Positions 1-6,796 of a stretch of 38,285 bases of DNA are shown here, one piece after another (positions within the stretch are counted from its first letter, which is position 1; every line of letters starts with the position of its first letter). The position numbers were made by a program, and so were the translations under genes. The notes beneath the pieces were generated by a model that made no database searches, had not been told where the DNA came from, and saw nothing but the letters and a program-made list of their open reading frames with translations. This stretch comes from a bacterium (GTDB taxonomy: Bacteria; CAIWAD01). The stretch is from NCBI GenBank assembly GCA_030429345.1, contig JAUIFJ010000031.1, forward strand, positions 1 to 38,285, in the 5' to 3' direction.

Positions 1-114
1 AGGACGGTGCCAAGGACGGTGCCAGGGACGGTGCCAGGGACGGTGCCAGGGACGGTGCCAGGGACGGTGCCAGGGACGGTGCCAGGGACGGTGCCAGGGA
101 CGGTGCCAAGGACG
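1..114. repeat. 12-bp tandem repeat array
   Basis: Nine full copies of a 12-base unit (GGGACGGTGCCA; the first two copies start with A instead of G) run head to tail from base 1 to 108. A six-base partial copy follows, and the array may continue left of the window. The unit length is a multiple of three, so a frame stays open across it and would encode a Gly-Thr-Val-Pro repeat, but nothing suggests it is translated. I recall similar GGGACGGTGCC repeats beside REP-associated transposase genes in other genomes; no such transposase is visible here. Confidence 0.95.
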
Positions 115-444
115 CATAATGGGTCGATAAAAAATCTCCCACCGTGCTCGGCTTGGTTGATACGACCTGCGGCTAACTGCTCCGCATCGGCTTCCGGATC
201 TTCCTGTGTGACCAGGCCTGAGGCCTTCTGGCCAGACACGTATACGGCTTTGTGCTCCAGGGGCTGGACTTCCCTCTCGACCAAGGCGAGGAAACCCGTG
301 CCAGCTGCGCCAGATCACCGGGCAGACTCTGCTACATCAACCTTGCTGTTGTTGCCCTGCTGTTCTACAATGGAATGGCAGGCTGCAAACAGTAGGCGAC
401 ATCCAGCGGCGCCCACGCTTCAAATCCCTATCGGACGCATTCGC
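115..444. other. non-coding stretch, nothing recognised
   Basis: These 330 bases lie between the tandem repeat and the first convincing gene. An open frame crosses them in phase with the downstream hydrolase, but its residues look like chance translation: proline, serine and cysteine rich, with no domain. I see no tRNA, clear terminator or transposase remnant. It probably carries the promoter of the operon starting at 445, but I cannot pick out confident -35 and -10 boxes. Confidence 0.6.
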
Positions 445-1431
445 ATGCAATTAACCGCACATCTTCCAAGGGCAGCAGCCCGGGCGATACCGGTCCTCTC
501 CCTGGCCCTCGCGCTGCTGGGCCCGATCAAGAGCCTGGAGGCCTTTGAGCTTGGTCATCGCATACTGGCACTCCTGAACGAAAGCCGGGACCGGCAAGTA
601 CCAGTCGAGGTCTACTACCCTGCCGAGAACGCCGGGGAAGAGGTTCCCGTCGACGAATCCCCGGATGCCGGATTCCCCGTGATCGCCTATGGGCACGGCT
701 TTCTGATGCCTGACGAAGCCTATGCGAACATCCGGACGGCTCTTGTGCCGGAAGGATACATCGTCGCATTGCCGACGACCGGATGGGAGCTGACGCTGGA
801 TTACGCCGCCTTCGGGCAGGATCTCGCTTTCGTGCTGCAGGCCTTTCAGGACCTGAACACGAACTCCGGGACCCCCTTCCATGAACGGATCACCCCCGCG
901 GCAGCGATCGGGGGACACTCCATGGGCGGTGGAGCAAGTTTCCTGCACGAGAACCAACTGGAGTACATTCGGGCTCTCTTCAGCATCGCGGCGGCGGAGA
1001 CGAATCCGTCGGCCATCGAGGCTGCATCCGGGATCTCGCTCCCTGTTCTGCTTTTCGCCGGTTTCGAGGATTGTGTCACGCCAGTAGAAATCCATCAGCA
1101 GCCGCTGTACGACGTCCTCGCCTCAGACCGCAAGACCCGGCTGGATCCTGAGCATGGCTGGACCGAAGGCAGCCCCACCTATCTCGAGGAGCTTCATCTG
1201 AAGCGCCTGTGCTGCCTGGGGGACGAACTGGCCGGTGTGCTCTGGGACTATCTGAACACGGTCAGCGCCCTGGAGCGCGAACAGGGGATCTCTGCCGAGC
1301 CCGTGTTCCGTCGAGGGGTATTCAAGTACCGTGAGCGCGTCGAAGGCATTGTCTCCGGCAAGTCGAGGGCAGAGATCAAGGCAATGCAGAAGGCCCGTTT
1401 GGCCGAGGAGCAGAAAGAAGCAGGAACATGA
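445..1431 (+). CDS. secreted alpha/beta hydrolase (chlorophyllase/PAF-acetylhydrolase-like)
   Basis: A 328-residue predicted serine hydrolase. The ATG at 445 gives an N-terminus with a basic start and a hydrophobic core (residues about 12-27), which fits a signal peptide for export. The body carries the features of the chlorophyllase/acetylhydrolase branch of alpha/beta hydrolases: an early VIAYGHGF oxyanion-type segment, the nucleophile elbow GGHSMGGG with Ser159, GFEDCVTP supplying a probable acidic residue, and a late His in LDPEHGW. The likely substrate is an ester or lipid, but specificity cannot be read. The last 50 residues form a charged tail outside the fold. The frame is open further upstream, with ATG 370 as an alternative, but that extension would bury the signal peptide. 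It shares an ATGA overlap with the next gene, so it is probably first in an operon of about seven genes. Confidence 0.8.
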   Translation: MQLTAHLPRAAARAIPVLSLALALLGPIKSLEAFELGHRILALLNESRDRQVPVEVYYPAENAGEEVPVDESPDAGFPVIAYGHGFLMPDEAYANIRTALVPEGYIVALPTTGWELTLDYAAFGQDLAFVLQAFQDLNTNSGTPFHERITPAAAIGGHSMGGGASFLHENQLEYIRALFSIAAAETNPSAIEAASGISLPVLLFAGFEDCVTPVEIHQQPLYDVLASDRKTRLDPEHGWTEGSPTYLEELHLKRLCCLGDELAGVLWDYLNTVSALEREQGISAEPVFRRGVFKYRERVEGIVSGKSRAEIKAMQKARLAEEQKEAGT

Positions 1432-2258
1432 AGCAGGGCGTGTCGCTCATGGTCGCCCTTTTCTGGCTCGGGTATCTCTGCATCACGCTGGCTGCGGGAT
1501 TCATCACCACGCTGCTGCTCTCCTCTACCGTCTGGCAGCTCACCGTGTGGGGTTTCGCAAGCAGCGGCCTGCTTCTGCTGCTGCCCCGGTGGATCGATCC
1601 CTCGGACTCCGGGCGCAATAGCGAGAAAGAGTCTCACGACAGCGGGTCCGGACCCGCGCTGCTCCTGGCGGGTCTGCTGCTTGGAGCTGCCGCTTTCGTA
1701 GTACATCTTCTTGTCGTGAGCCGTTTCAGCGGGCCGCTTCGCTTCGAGCGTGCGCAGGAAGTGGGCGTCCTGGCCGTGCTGCTTTTTCTTGCCCGCTTCC
1801 TGGCGACCTCCGCGATGGAGGAAATCGGCTTCCGCGGCTATGCGCTTCGAAAACTCCTCGATGCCTTCGGTCCCTGGAAAGCAGTATTCCTAAGTTCGAT
1901 CGCCTTCGGCCTGAGTCACTTGAGCTACGGCTGGGACCTGGAAACCATCCTGCTCGGCGTGGTGCCCTGCGGCATGCTCTGGGGCATGAGTGCCCTTGCG
2001 ACCGGCGGCCTGGCCATGCCGATCGGCCTGCACGCTGCCTGGAACTTCGCGGGATGGATCACGGGAAGCCGGGCGGAAACAGGCTTCCTGCGCATGGTCA
2101 TGGAAGAGGACGCCCGGCAGGGGATGCCGCAGATCGGCAACATCAGCTATTGGACAATCAACGGACTGCTCACGCTGGGATTCTGGCTGTATTATCGTCG
2201 CCGCAAACGGACCCTCCTCATCATGGGAGCGGAACCGGATCCGGAGAGTAACGCATGA
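1428..2258 (+). CDS. CPBP-family intramembrane glutamic protease
   Basis: A 276-residue membrane protein with several hydrophobic helices (about residues 6-28, 32-45, 76-98, 105-125, 150-175, 183-212 and 240-255). It has the three CPBP (CAAX protease and bacteriocin-processing, Abi) signatures: a glutamate pair then Arg in EEIGFRGY (Glu131, Glu132, Arg136), FGLSH with His164, and HAAWN with His202 and Asn206. Enzymes of this family cleave peptides inside the membrane; some process prenylated proteins or mature or resist bacteriocins. All expected catalytic positions are present, so it should be active. The substrate is unknown. Its start overlaps the hydrolase stop (ATGA) and its stop overlaps the next start, which indicates translational coupling. 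Confidence 0.88.
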   Translation: MKQGVSLMVALFWLGYLCITLAAGFITTLLLSSTVWQLTVWGFASSGLLLLLPRWIDPSDSGRNSEKESHDSGSGPALLLAGLLLGAAAFVVHLLVVSRFSGPLRFERAQEVGVLAVLLFLARFLATSAMEEIGFRGYALRKLLDAFGPWKAVFLSSIAFGLSHLSYGWDLETILLGVVPCGMLWGMSALATGGLAMPIGLHAAWNFAGWITGSRAETGFLRMVMEEDARQGMPQIGNISYWTINGLLTLGFWLYYRRRKRTLLIMGAEPDPESNA

Positions 2259-2725
2259 ACATCTTCATCCTGGACGAGGAGATTCCCGCCTGCGCCCGCT
2301 ATCACTGCGACCAGCATGTGGTCAAGATGATTCTCGAGAGCGTGCAGCTTTTGTGTACGACATTGAACAAGAAGGGCTACGAGACACCCTATCGCTCCAC
2401 TCATATCAAACACCCCTGCGTCCTGTGGGTCGAGGAGTCCTGGTCGAACTTCATCTGGCTGCGGGAGCTGGCCATCGCCCTGAACGACGAGTACTGCCTG
2501 CGCTTCGACAAGGGCGTGGATCACAAATCAATGCAGGTCCTGCCGGCGCTCGCCGACCTCCATTTCGAGGACCGGGGCCTGACGGAGTTCGCCCAGGCCA
2601 TGCCGGAGGAGTACAAGGTTCCCGGGAACGCCGTCCTCGCCTACCGGAATTTCTACCGGGGCGAGAAGGCCGCTTTCGCACGCTGGACCCTGCGCGAGCG
2701 GCCGGCCTGGATGGACGCCTCATGA
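2255..2725 (+). CDS. small conserved protein, possibly pyrimidine-dimer glycosylase/endonuclease V-like
   Basis: A 156-residue soluble protein. It begins with a pattern I know from a phage and bacterial family (NIFILD near the start, then CDQHVVKMILE at about residues 18-28, then a Gln-Leu-Leu). The family is usually left hypothetical or annotated as pyrimidine-dimer DNA glycosylase. The arrangement recalls T4 endonuclease V, with an early acidic/His-rich helix and a C-terminal arginine-proline-tryptophan segment (RERPAW here). The match is by pattern only, so the activity is tentative. There is no signal peptide, and it should act in the cytoplasm. It overlaps both neighbours by four bases (ATGA at each junction), within the same operon as the CPBP protease and the acetyltransferases. 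Confidence 0.6.
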   Translation: MNIFILDEEIPACARYHCDQHVVKMILESVQLLCTTLNKKGYETPYRSTHIKHPCVLWVEESWSNFIWLRELAIALNDEYCLRFDKGVDHKSMQVLPALADLHFEDRGLTEFAQAMPEEYKVPGNAVLAYRNFYRGEKAAFARWTLRERPAWMDAS

Positions 2726-3258
2726 GATCCATACAGCTTGAAATCGGCGCCCTGGAACCGCTCACAAGCGAGCATGCCGACGAGATGTTCCATGTGCTCT
2801 CCGATCCCGCGATCTACCCGTTCGAGAACAAGCCTCCCGAGTCGCCAGAGTGGTTGCGCACCCGCTATGCCTTCCTGGAGCAGCGCTGTTCCCCGGAAGG
2901 CGGGGAGAAGTGGTTGAACTGGGTGATCCGCCTGAAGAACGGAGGCCTTGCCGGCTTCACGCAGGCAACCGTATACGCCGATGGAACGGCACAGATCGCC
3001 TATGTGCTCCACAGTCGGCACTGGGGCAAGGGCATCGCCCGGCGGGCCGTCCAGGCGATGATCGGGGAACTCGCCCGGGAGTTCGGAGTCCGCAGGCTTG
3101 TCGCCGTATTGAAGGCCGCCAACGAACGATCGCTGAGACTGCTGGAACGGCTGGACTTCCGGGAAGCCGACACGGCGATGGACAAGCGCTTCCGTGATAC
3201 TCCGGATGAACGCGTGATGCAGCGCCAGGCCATGCTGCAAAGGGAGAACGAGGAATGA
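2722..3258 (+). CDS. GNAT-family N-acetyltransferase (RimJ/RimL-like)
   Basis: A 178-residue acetyl-CoA-dependent acyltransferase. The start ATG at 2722 overlaps the preceding stop; the frame is open upstream, but that part is a shadow of the neighbouring genes. The layout matches the RimJ/RimL branch: LEPLTSEHADEMF near the N-terminus, the central strand IAYVLHSRHWGKGIARRAV with the acetyl-CoA-binding turn (GKGIA, about residue 103), and late ANERSLRLLERLDFRE, the typical Asn-x-x-Ser segment before the last strand. Such enzymes acetylate protein N-termini, small amines or antibiotics; which one applies here cannot be told. The ATGA overlap with the following gene, a second and only distantly similar GNAT protein, suggests co-translation. 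Confidence 0.85.
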   Translation: MRSIQLEIGALEPLTSEHADEMFHVLSDPAIYPFENKPPESPEWLRTRYAFLEQRCSPEGGEKWLNWVIRLKNGGLAGFTQATVYADGTAQIAYVLHSRHWGKGIARRAVQAMIGELAREFGVRRLVAVLKAANERSLRLLERLDFREADTAMDKRFRDTPDERVMQRQAMLQRENEE

Positions 3259-3680
3259 CGAAATCCGCTGGCACCGGCTCCATCCGCTACCGGAAGTCCT
3301 GCAAGGACCTTGCTCCGGAACAGCTGACAGGCTTCTTCGTCGGCTGGCCCTCCCACCCGGACCCGCAAACGCACCTGCGAATCCTGCGCGACAGCTATCG
3401 TGTCGTGCTCGCCATGGAGGGAGAGCGCTGCATCGGCTTCATCAACGCCTTGTCCGATGGACATCTCTGCGCCTTCATCCCCCTGCTCGAGGTACTGCCG
3501 GAATATCAGGGCCGCGGCATCGGCAGCCAGCTGGTGCGTCACATGCTCGACGAGTTGAACGACCTCTACTCGGTCGACATCGTCTGCGACGAGGGCTTGA
3601 AAGCGTACTACGAATCCCTGGGCTTCACCCGCCTGGCCGGCATGGCGAGGCGGAACTACGCCCGCTCCGGCGGCAAGTGA
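3255..3680 (+). CDS. GNAT-family N-acetyltransferase
   Basis: A 141-residue compact GNAT protein. The acetyl-CoA pyrophosphate loop is clear in LPEYQGRGIGSQLV (about residues 80-93), preceded by the beta strand FIPLLEV and followed by YYESLGFTRLAGM, the standard C-terminal strand and loop. This is the minimal GNAT fold, without the N-terminal extension seen in the upstream acetyltransferase, so the two are not a recent duplication. The substrate is unknown and no signal peptide is seen. The start overlaps the upstream stop by four bases. About 98 bases separate its stop from the start chosen for the next gene. Confidence 0.85.
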   Translation: MTKSAGTGSIRYRKSCKDLAPEQLTGFFVGWPSHPDPQTHLRILRDSYRVVLAMEGERCIGFINALSDGHLCAFIPLLEVLPEYQGRGIGSQLVRHMLDELNDLYSVDIVCDEGLKAYYESLGFTRLAGMARRNYARSGGK

Positions 3681-3778
3681 AACGCCCTCCGGCCTGGCCC
3701 GTCCAAACAGGGATCGCTGCACGCCCTCTTGCCATTCGGACAAGCAGGCGCACACAAGCCATCGAGGAGACTTCCGGA

Positions 3779-4996
3779 ATGAAGATGTCCCCGGAACAGC
3801 GCGATGAATTCCTGGTCGACCTGGTCCAGGGTTTTCGCGACGAGTATCTTTGGCCGGACAAGGGCCGACGCATCGCCGAGGAACTGGCAGCCCAGGTCCA
3901 GGCGGGGTTCTATGCACGCCAGGACGGGGCCGAGGACTTCGTCGCGCTTCTCAACCGCGAGCTCTACCTCCTGTCACACGACCTGCACCTCTCCGTCTCT
4001 CTGCACGAGGACAAGGAGGAGCCACATTCCGGTTCGCCCCGGTCGGTCCCGACCCTGGCCAGAACCGGGGACAATATCGTCCAACTCAAGCTCGACTCGT
4101 TTCCCGAGCCCGACGAGTCCTTCCGGAAAAGGCTGCAGGACGTTCTGGATTCCATCGGGTCCGCCGCCGGCCTTGTGATCGACCTGCGGGACAATGCCGG
4201 CGGCTCCGACGACTGCGTGAATCTCCTGTTGGGAGCCTTCTTCGCCAAGCGGACACACCTGGCCACCAGTCATCGCTGGAACAGCGATCCTGTCGAACTC
4301 TACGCCGATCCTCTTCCCTGCTCGGCCAGCCTGTCGCAGACACCCCTCGTCGTGTTGACCAGCCGCGCAACCTTCTCCGCCGCCGAGATCTTCACTCAGC
4401 GCCTGCAGGATCACGGACGGGCGCAGGTCACCGGCGAAGGGACTTCCGGCGCGGCTCACCGTACGATGACCTACCGGATGTGCGACATCTTCCTGCTCCA
4501 CTGGCCCTGGGAATACTCGTGTCACGCGCGCAGCGGGCAGGATCTGGAAGGAATCGGCATTCGGCCGGACCTGCCGGCCTCCTACAACGCGGCGCCAGGC
4601 TTGGCCCTGGCGCACCTGGGGGAAAACCGGGATGCAGCGCTCTCACTGCCGCAGGAAGACCCGCCGGCCGAATGGGTGGAGCTTCTGGTGCAGGCTCTGA
4701 ATGCGTCACGGGAGGATGGGCTGCGGGAGTTCGTCTCCCGATTCGGTGAACACAGCGCTGCCCCGGGTCTGATCACAAGCCTCCAGCGCTTTCAGCGGGT
4801 CTGGAACATAGAGCGGAATCTCGCCCTGGTCGCTTGTCATCATGTGGACAAGCACTCGGAGAGGCTCTTCCTGCGCACGCCACAGGCCACGGTGCTCTTG
4901 CGCATCGGTCTTGCCGAGGGACACATCATCGAACTGGCCTATCGACCCGCAGGCCCCGGGCCGCGCCCGCTGAGCGTGAAGACTCGCCATGAATGA
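3779..4996 (+). CDS. S41-family peptidase, IRBP/tricorn-like, without signal peptide
   Basis: A 405-residue protease of the S41 family. The catalytic block is clear: VIDLRDNAGGSDD (about residues 133-145), then SRATFSAAE with the nucleophile Ser200, then VTGEGTSGAAH, then the late IGIRPDL strand. The lysine used by CtpA-type enzymes is replaced by Gly, as in the tricorn/IRBP-like branch. I chose ATG 3779 because a GAGGAG ribosome site lies nine bases upstream; the frame is open to a GTG at 3677. Neither start gives a signal peptide, which is unusual because the paralog at 6797 has one. It is therefore predicted to be cytoplasmic. The C-terminal 100 residues are extra and unassigned. Its stop overlaps the next start by eight bases. 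Confidence 0.82.
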   Translation: MKMSPEQRDEFLVDLVQGFRDEYLWPDKGRRIAEELAAQVQAGFYARQDGAEDFVALLNRELYLLSHDLHLSVSLHEDKEEPHSGSPRSVPTLARTGDNIVQLKLDSFPEPDESFRKRLQDVLDSIGSAAGLVIDLRDNAGGSDDCVNLLLGAFFAKRTHLATSHRWNSDPVELYADPLPCSASLSQTPLVVLTSRATFSAAEIFTQRLQDHGRAQVTGEGTSGAAHRTMTYRMCDIFLLHWPWEYSCHARSGQDLEGIGIRPDLPASYNAAPGLALAHLGENRDAALSLPQEDPPAEWVELLVQALNASREDGLREFVSRFGEHSAAPGLITSLQRFQRVWNIERNLALVACHHVDKHSERLFLRTPQATVLLRIGLAEGHIIELAYRPAGPGPRPLSVKTRHE

Positions 4997-5180
4997 GGCG
5001 CTCTCGAGAACCATCCAGTGCCCCAGCTGTTGGGAAATGATCGATGTGATCATCGACCCCTCCGTCGAGAGCCAGGAGTACACGGAGGACTGCAGCGTCT
5101 GCTGCCGGCCGATGGTGATCACGGTGCTCTGCCGGCAAGGCGAAGTCGAGCACCTGGAAGCGCGCTCGGAGGAGGACTGA
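4989..5180 (+). CDS. CPXCG-type cysteine-rich zinc-ribbon protein
   Basis: A 63-residue protein of the small Cys_rich_CPXG family. It carries two CxxC-type knuckles: CPSC at about residue 11 and CSVC at about residue 35, with a further Cys after each. These would hold one zinc ion. The usual Gly after the first knuckle is Trp here (CPSCWE). The family has no assigned function; members are usually short, acidic proteins of proteobacteria and related groups. The rest, rich in Asp, Glu and Ser, matches. It overlaps the upstream S41 peptidase by eight bases and is probably the last gene of the operon starting at 445. Confidence 0.82.
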   Translation: MNEALSRTIQCPSCWEMIDVIIDPSVESQEYTEDCSVCCRPMVITVLCRQGEVEHLEARSEED

Positions 5181-5336
5181 ACTTCGGCGGTCAACTCGTG
5201 CTTTGGAACCCATGTCAAAAGCAGCCCGAGCCGGAGCGTGGAAGAGTTTATCTGCCGGACAATAGGGCATTCCAGGCAAAATGAACTCCTGGCTGGACAG
5301 TCTCTGCGGCAGAATTGCCGGGATGGATGTTTCTGC

Positions 5337-5366
5337 TTGCATCTTCAGCGGGGATCCGGTTATACT
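5337..5366 (+). promoter_or_regulatory. predicted sigma70-type promoter of the toxin-antitoxin pair
   Basis: TTGCAT (5337-5342) and TATACT (5361-5366) are separated by 18 bases. Only six bases separate the -10 box from the antitoxin ATG at 5373, so the expected transcription start falls on or next to the start codon, which predicts a leaderless mRNA. MazE/MazF-like complexes usually bind their own promoter region, so autoregulation here is likely but not shown. Confidence 0.55.
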
Positions 5367-5372
5367 TCCGGT

Positions 5373-5609
5373 ATGAAAACAGCCATCTCCATTCCGGATG
5401 CCGTCTTCGAAGCCGCCGAACGATACGCAAAGCAGACGCGCAGATCCCGCAGCCAACTCTTCACCGAGGCCATGGCCGAATACCTGGTGCGCCATTCTCC
5501 GGATGAAGTGACCCAGCGCCTGAATGAAACCCTGTCAAGGCTCGATCCCGAAAGGGACCCCTTCCGGAAGGCGGCCGGCGATCACATCCTGGGCAAAGAA
5601 GAATGGTAG
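5373..5609 (+). CDS. ribbon-helix-helix antitoxin (MazE/CopG-like)
   Basis: A 78-residue DNA-binding antitoxin. The N-terminus MKTAISIPDAVFEAAERYAK and the following RRSRSQLFTEAMAEYL form the strand-helix-helix of ribbon-helix-helix proteins: the strand inserts in the major groove, and Arg-Ser-Arg-Ser-Gln starts the second helix. The C-terminal part is polar and acidic (PERDPF) and should be the unstructured segment that wraps around the toxin. The ATG at 5373 was chosen because the domain begins there; upstream in-frame codons are non-coding in character. No ribosome site precedes it, which fits the predicted leaderless transcript. It overlaps the toxin gene by seven bases, the normal antitoxin-first order. 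Confidence 0.85.
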   Translation: MKTAISIPDAVFEAAERYAKQTRRSRSQLFTEAMAEYLVRHSPDEVTQRLNETLSRLDPERDPFRKAAGDHILGKEEW

Positions 5610-5950
5610 AGCTGAGCCAGGGGGAAATCCGCTGGGCGGAACTGGCTGACCCGTCCGGATCCGGGCCGGGATTCCGGCGCCCGGTGCTTGTGATCCAGGG
5701 CAATGCCTTCAACCGCAGCCGCATTGCGACGGTCCTCTGCGCGATGATCACGTCCAACACCGCATGGAGGGACGCGCCGGGAAATGTATACTTGTCGCGG
5801 CGCAGTTCCCGTCTTCCGAAATCCTCGGTTGTCAATGTGTCTCAACTCTTGACCCTGGACCGCGAGCAGCTCGGTGATCCCCTCACACGCATTTCCCCCG
5901 CCCTCTTCACGCAGGTGCTCCAGGGAATCGACATCGTCCTGGGCCGGTAG
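5603..5950 (+). CDS. MazF/PemK-family mRNA-interferase toxin
   Basis: A 115-residue toxin of the MazF/PemK/Kid fold. Diagnostic parts are the N-terminal GEIRWAEL, the RRPVLVIQGNAFN segment (Arg-Pro-Val-Leu-Val-Ile-Gln), the central MITSNTAWRDAPGNVYL and LPKSSVVNVSQLLTLDR, with a Ser/Val-rich strand that carries the family's active-site surface. Family members cut mRNA at short sequences when the antitoxin is degraded; the target sequence cannot be read from the protein. Length is typical (110-120) and I see no damage, so it should be functional. It starts inside the antitoxin gene and is followed by a hairpin at 5972-5995. Confidence 0.88.
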   Translation: MVELSQGEIRWAELADPSGSGPGFRRPVLVIQGNAFNRSRIATVLCAMITSNTAWRDAPGNVYLSRRSSRLPKSSVVNVSQLLTLDREQLGDPLTRISPALFTQVLQGIDIVLGR

Positions 5951-5971
5951 AGGCCTTGCCACAAAACGAAG

Positions 5972-5995
5972 AAGGGCCCGCCGAAGCGGACCCTT
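5972..5995. terminator. bidirectional hairpin terminator with UUCG tetraloop on the minus strand
   Basis: The ten-base arms AAGGGCCCGC and GCGGACCCTT enclose CGAA; one C-A mismatch on the plus strand becomes a U-G pair on the minus strand. Read on the minus strand, the loop is C(UUCG)G, the most stable tetraloop class, and it is followed by CTTCTTCGTTTT. It best serves the lipoprotein gene transcribed leftwards and may also end the toxin transcript. Confidence 0.75.
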
Positions 5996-6024
5996 CCCGG
6001 GAAGTGGCGTGATCCAGGGGTGGA

Positions 6025-6492
6025 TCACAGATCGGAATCGTACTCGATGGCCGGGTCGACCGGCAGCGCGCGGGAATAGCCCGGGCCCCTCTCCATCTTG
6101 TAGGGAATCTTCTGCAACAGCCTGCCCGGCGCCAGGGGGTCCCCGGCCGAGCTTGTGCCACCGGCGGATTCCTCCTCACCGGCATCCTTGCGTACTCCGA
6201 CCCTGCCGGGATCTCCCTGCAGCTCAGACAGGTTCTCGCTCGACCCCAGTCCGGCATCCCCCACCTTGGGCTTTTCGCTCCGCTTCACCAGGTCGCGGAC
6301 CTTGTTCACCTTGTCCACGTGACTCGGGGGCGGAAAGGGACTGTCACCCTGGATGAGCTCGATCCGCTCGCCCTCATCCTCCGTTTCGGGCTGGACGGGG
6401 CTGCTCGAGCAGGCCGTCAAGCACACCGTGAAGAGGCCCAGCGCGGCAATCGAGGCGATCATCCGCCGATGGCAGGCCCGGATCTCCCGCAT
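6025..6492 (-). CDS. small lipoprotein of unknown function
   Basis: A 155-residue protein from the ATG at 6492, preceded by GGAGG eight bases upstream. The N-terminus is a lipoprotein signal: Arg-rich start, hydrophobic MIASIAALGLFTV, then lipobox LTAC with the acylated Cys at residue 28, followed by Ser-Ser-Ser. The mature part is polar, rich in Glu, Gly, Ser and Pro, and looks mostly disordered; the C-terminus is acidic (AIEYDSDL). I recognise no domain. A second in-frame ATG at 6606 also has a good ribosome site (AGGAGA) and would add 38 polar residues before the signal. The shorter start gives the more normal signal peptide. It diverges from the S41 peptidase at 6797. Confidence 0.6.
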   Translation of the reverse strand: MREIRACHRRMIASIAALGLFTVCLTACSSSPVQPETEDEGERIELIQGDSPFPPPSHVDKVNKVRDLVKRSEKPKVGDAGLGSSENLSELQGDPGRVGVRKDAGEEESAGGTSSAGDPLAPGRLLQKIPYKMERGPGYSRALPVDPAIEYDSDL

Positions 6493-6796
6493 GCCGGCCG
6501 CCTCCATGGTCTCGAATCTCGAGACGCTGTTTCCGTTTTCCTGGTCGATGTTCCGGTCCACATGTGATTCACTGCTGCCGGTGTGTGTACTGTGTTGTGC
6601 AAGCATGGGTCTCTCCTGTTCCTTGTTGTGTGCTTTCGAACAGGATGTCGCTGCCGGAGGGAAAGCGTGACCGGCGCCCCGGCTTTTTTCGCCGAGACCG
6701 GATCCGGCTTTGCGGCATGACACGAATGACCGTGCCCAGGAAACGAAGGCGCATTTCGGCAGTCAAAGGGCAATACACCAACAAAAGGATCCTTCC
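6493..6796. other. divergent intergenic region
   Basis: About 300 bases separate the lipoprotein (leftward) from the secreted S41 peptidase (rightward) and should hold both promoters. If the longer lipoprotein start at 6606 is used, the gap shrinks to 190 bases. Visible elements are a GGAGG and an AGGAGA ribosome site on the minus strand, an AAAGGAT site at 6784-6790 for the peptidase, and a ten-base palindrome CCGGATCCGG near 6697. No confident promoter boxes are seen. Confidence 0.5.

Noticed and set aside
1-114. CRISPR array
   Set aside because: The repeats are contiguous 12-base units with no spacers and no cas genes nearby.
7-444. N-terminal extension of the first hydrolase frame through the tandem repeat
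   Set aside because: The extension would be a Gly-Thr-Val-Pro repeat and a chance-like stretch, and it would bury the signal peptide that starts at 445.
115-444. Degenerate transposase next to the 12-base repeat
   Set aside because: I read all frames of this stretch and found no recognisable HUH or DDE motif; only a short uninformative frame with a hydrophobic patch.
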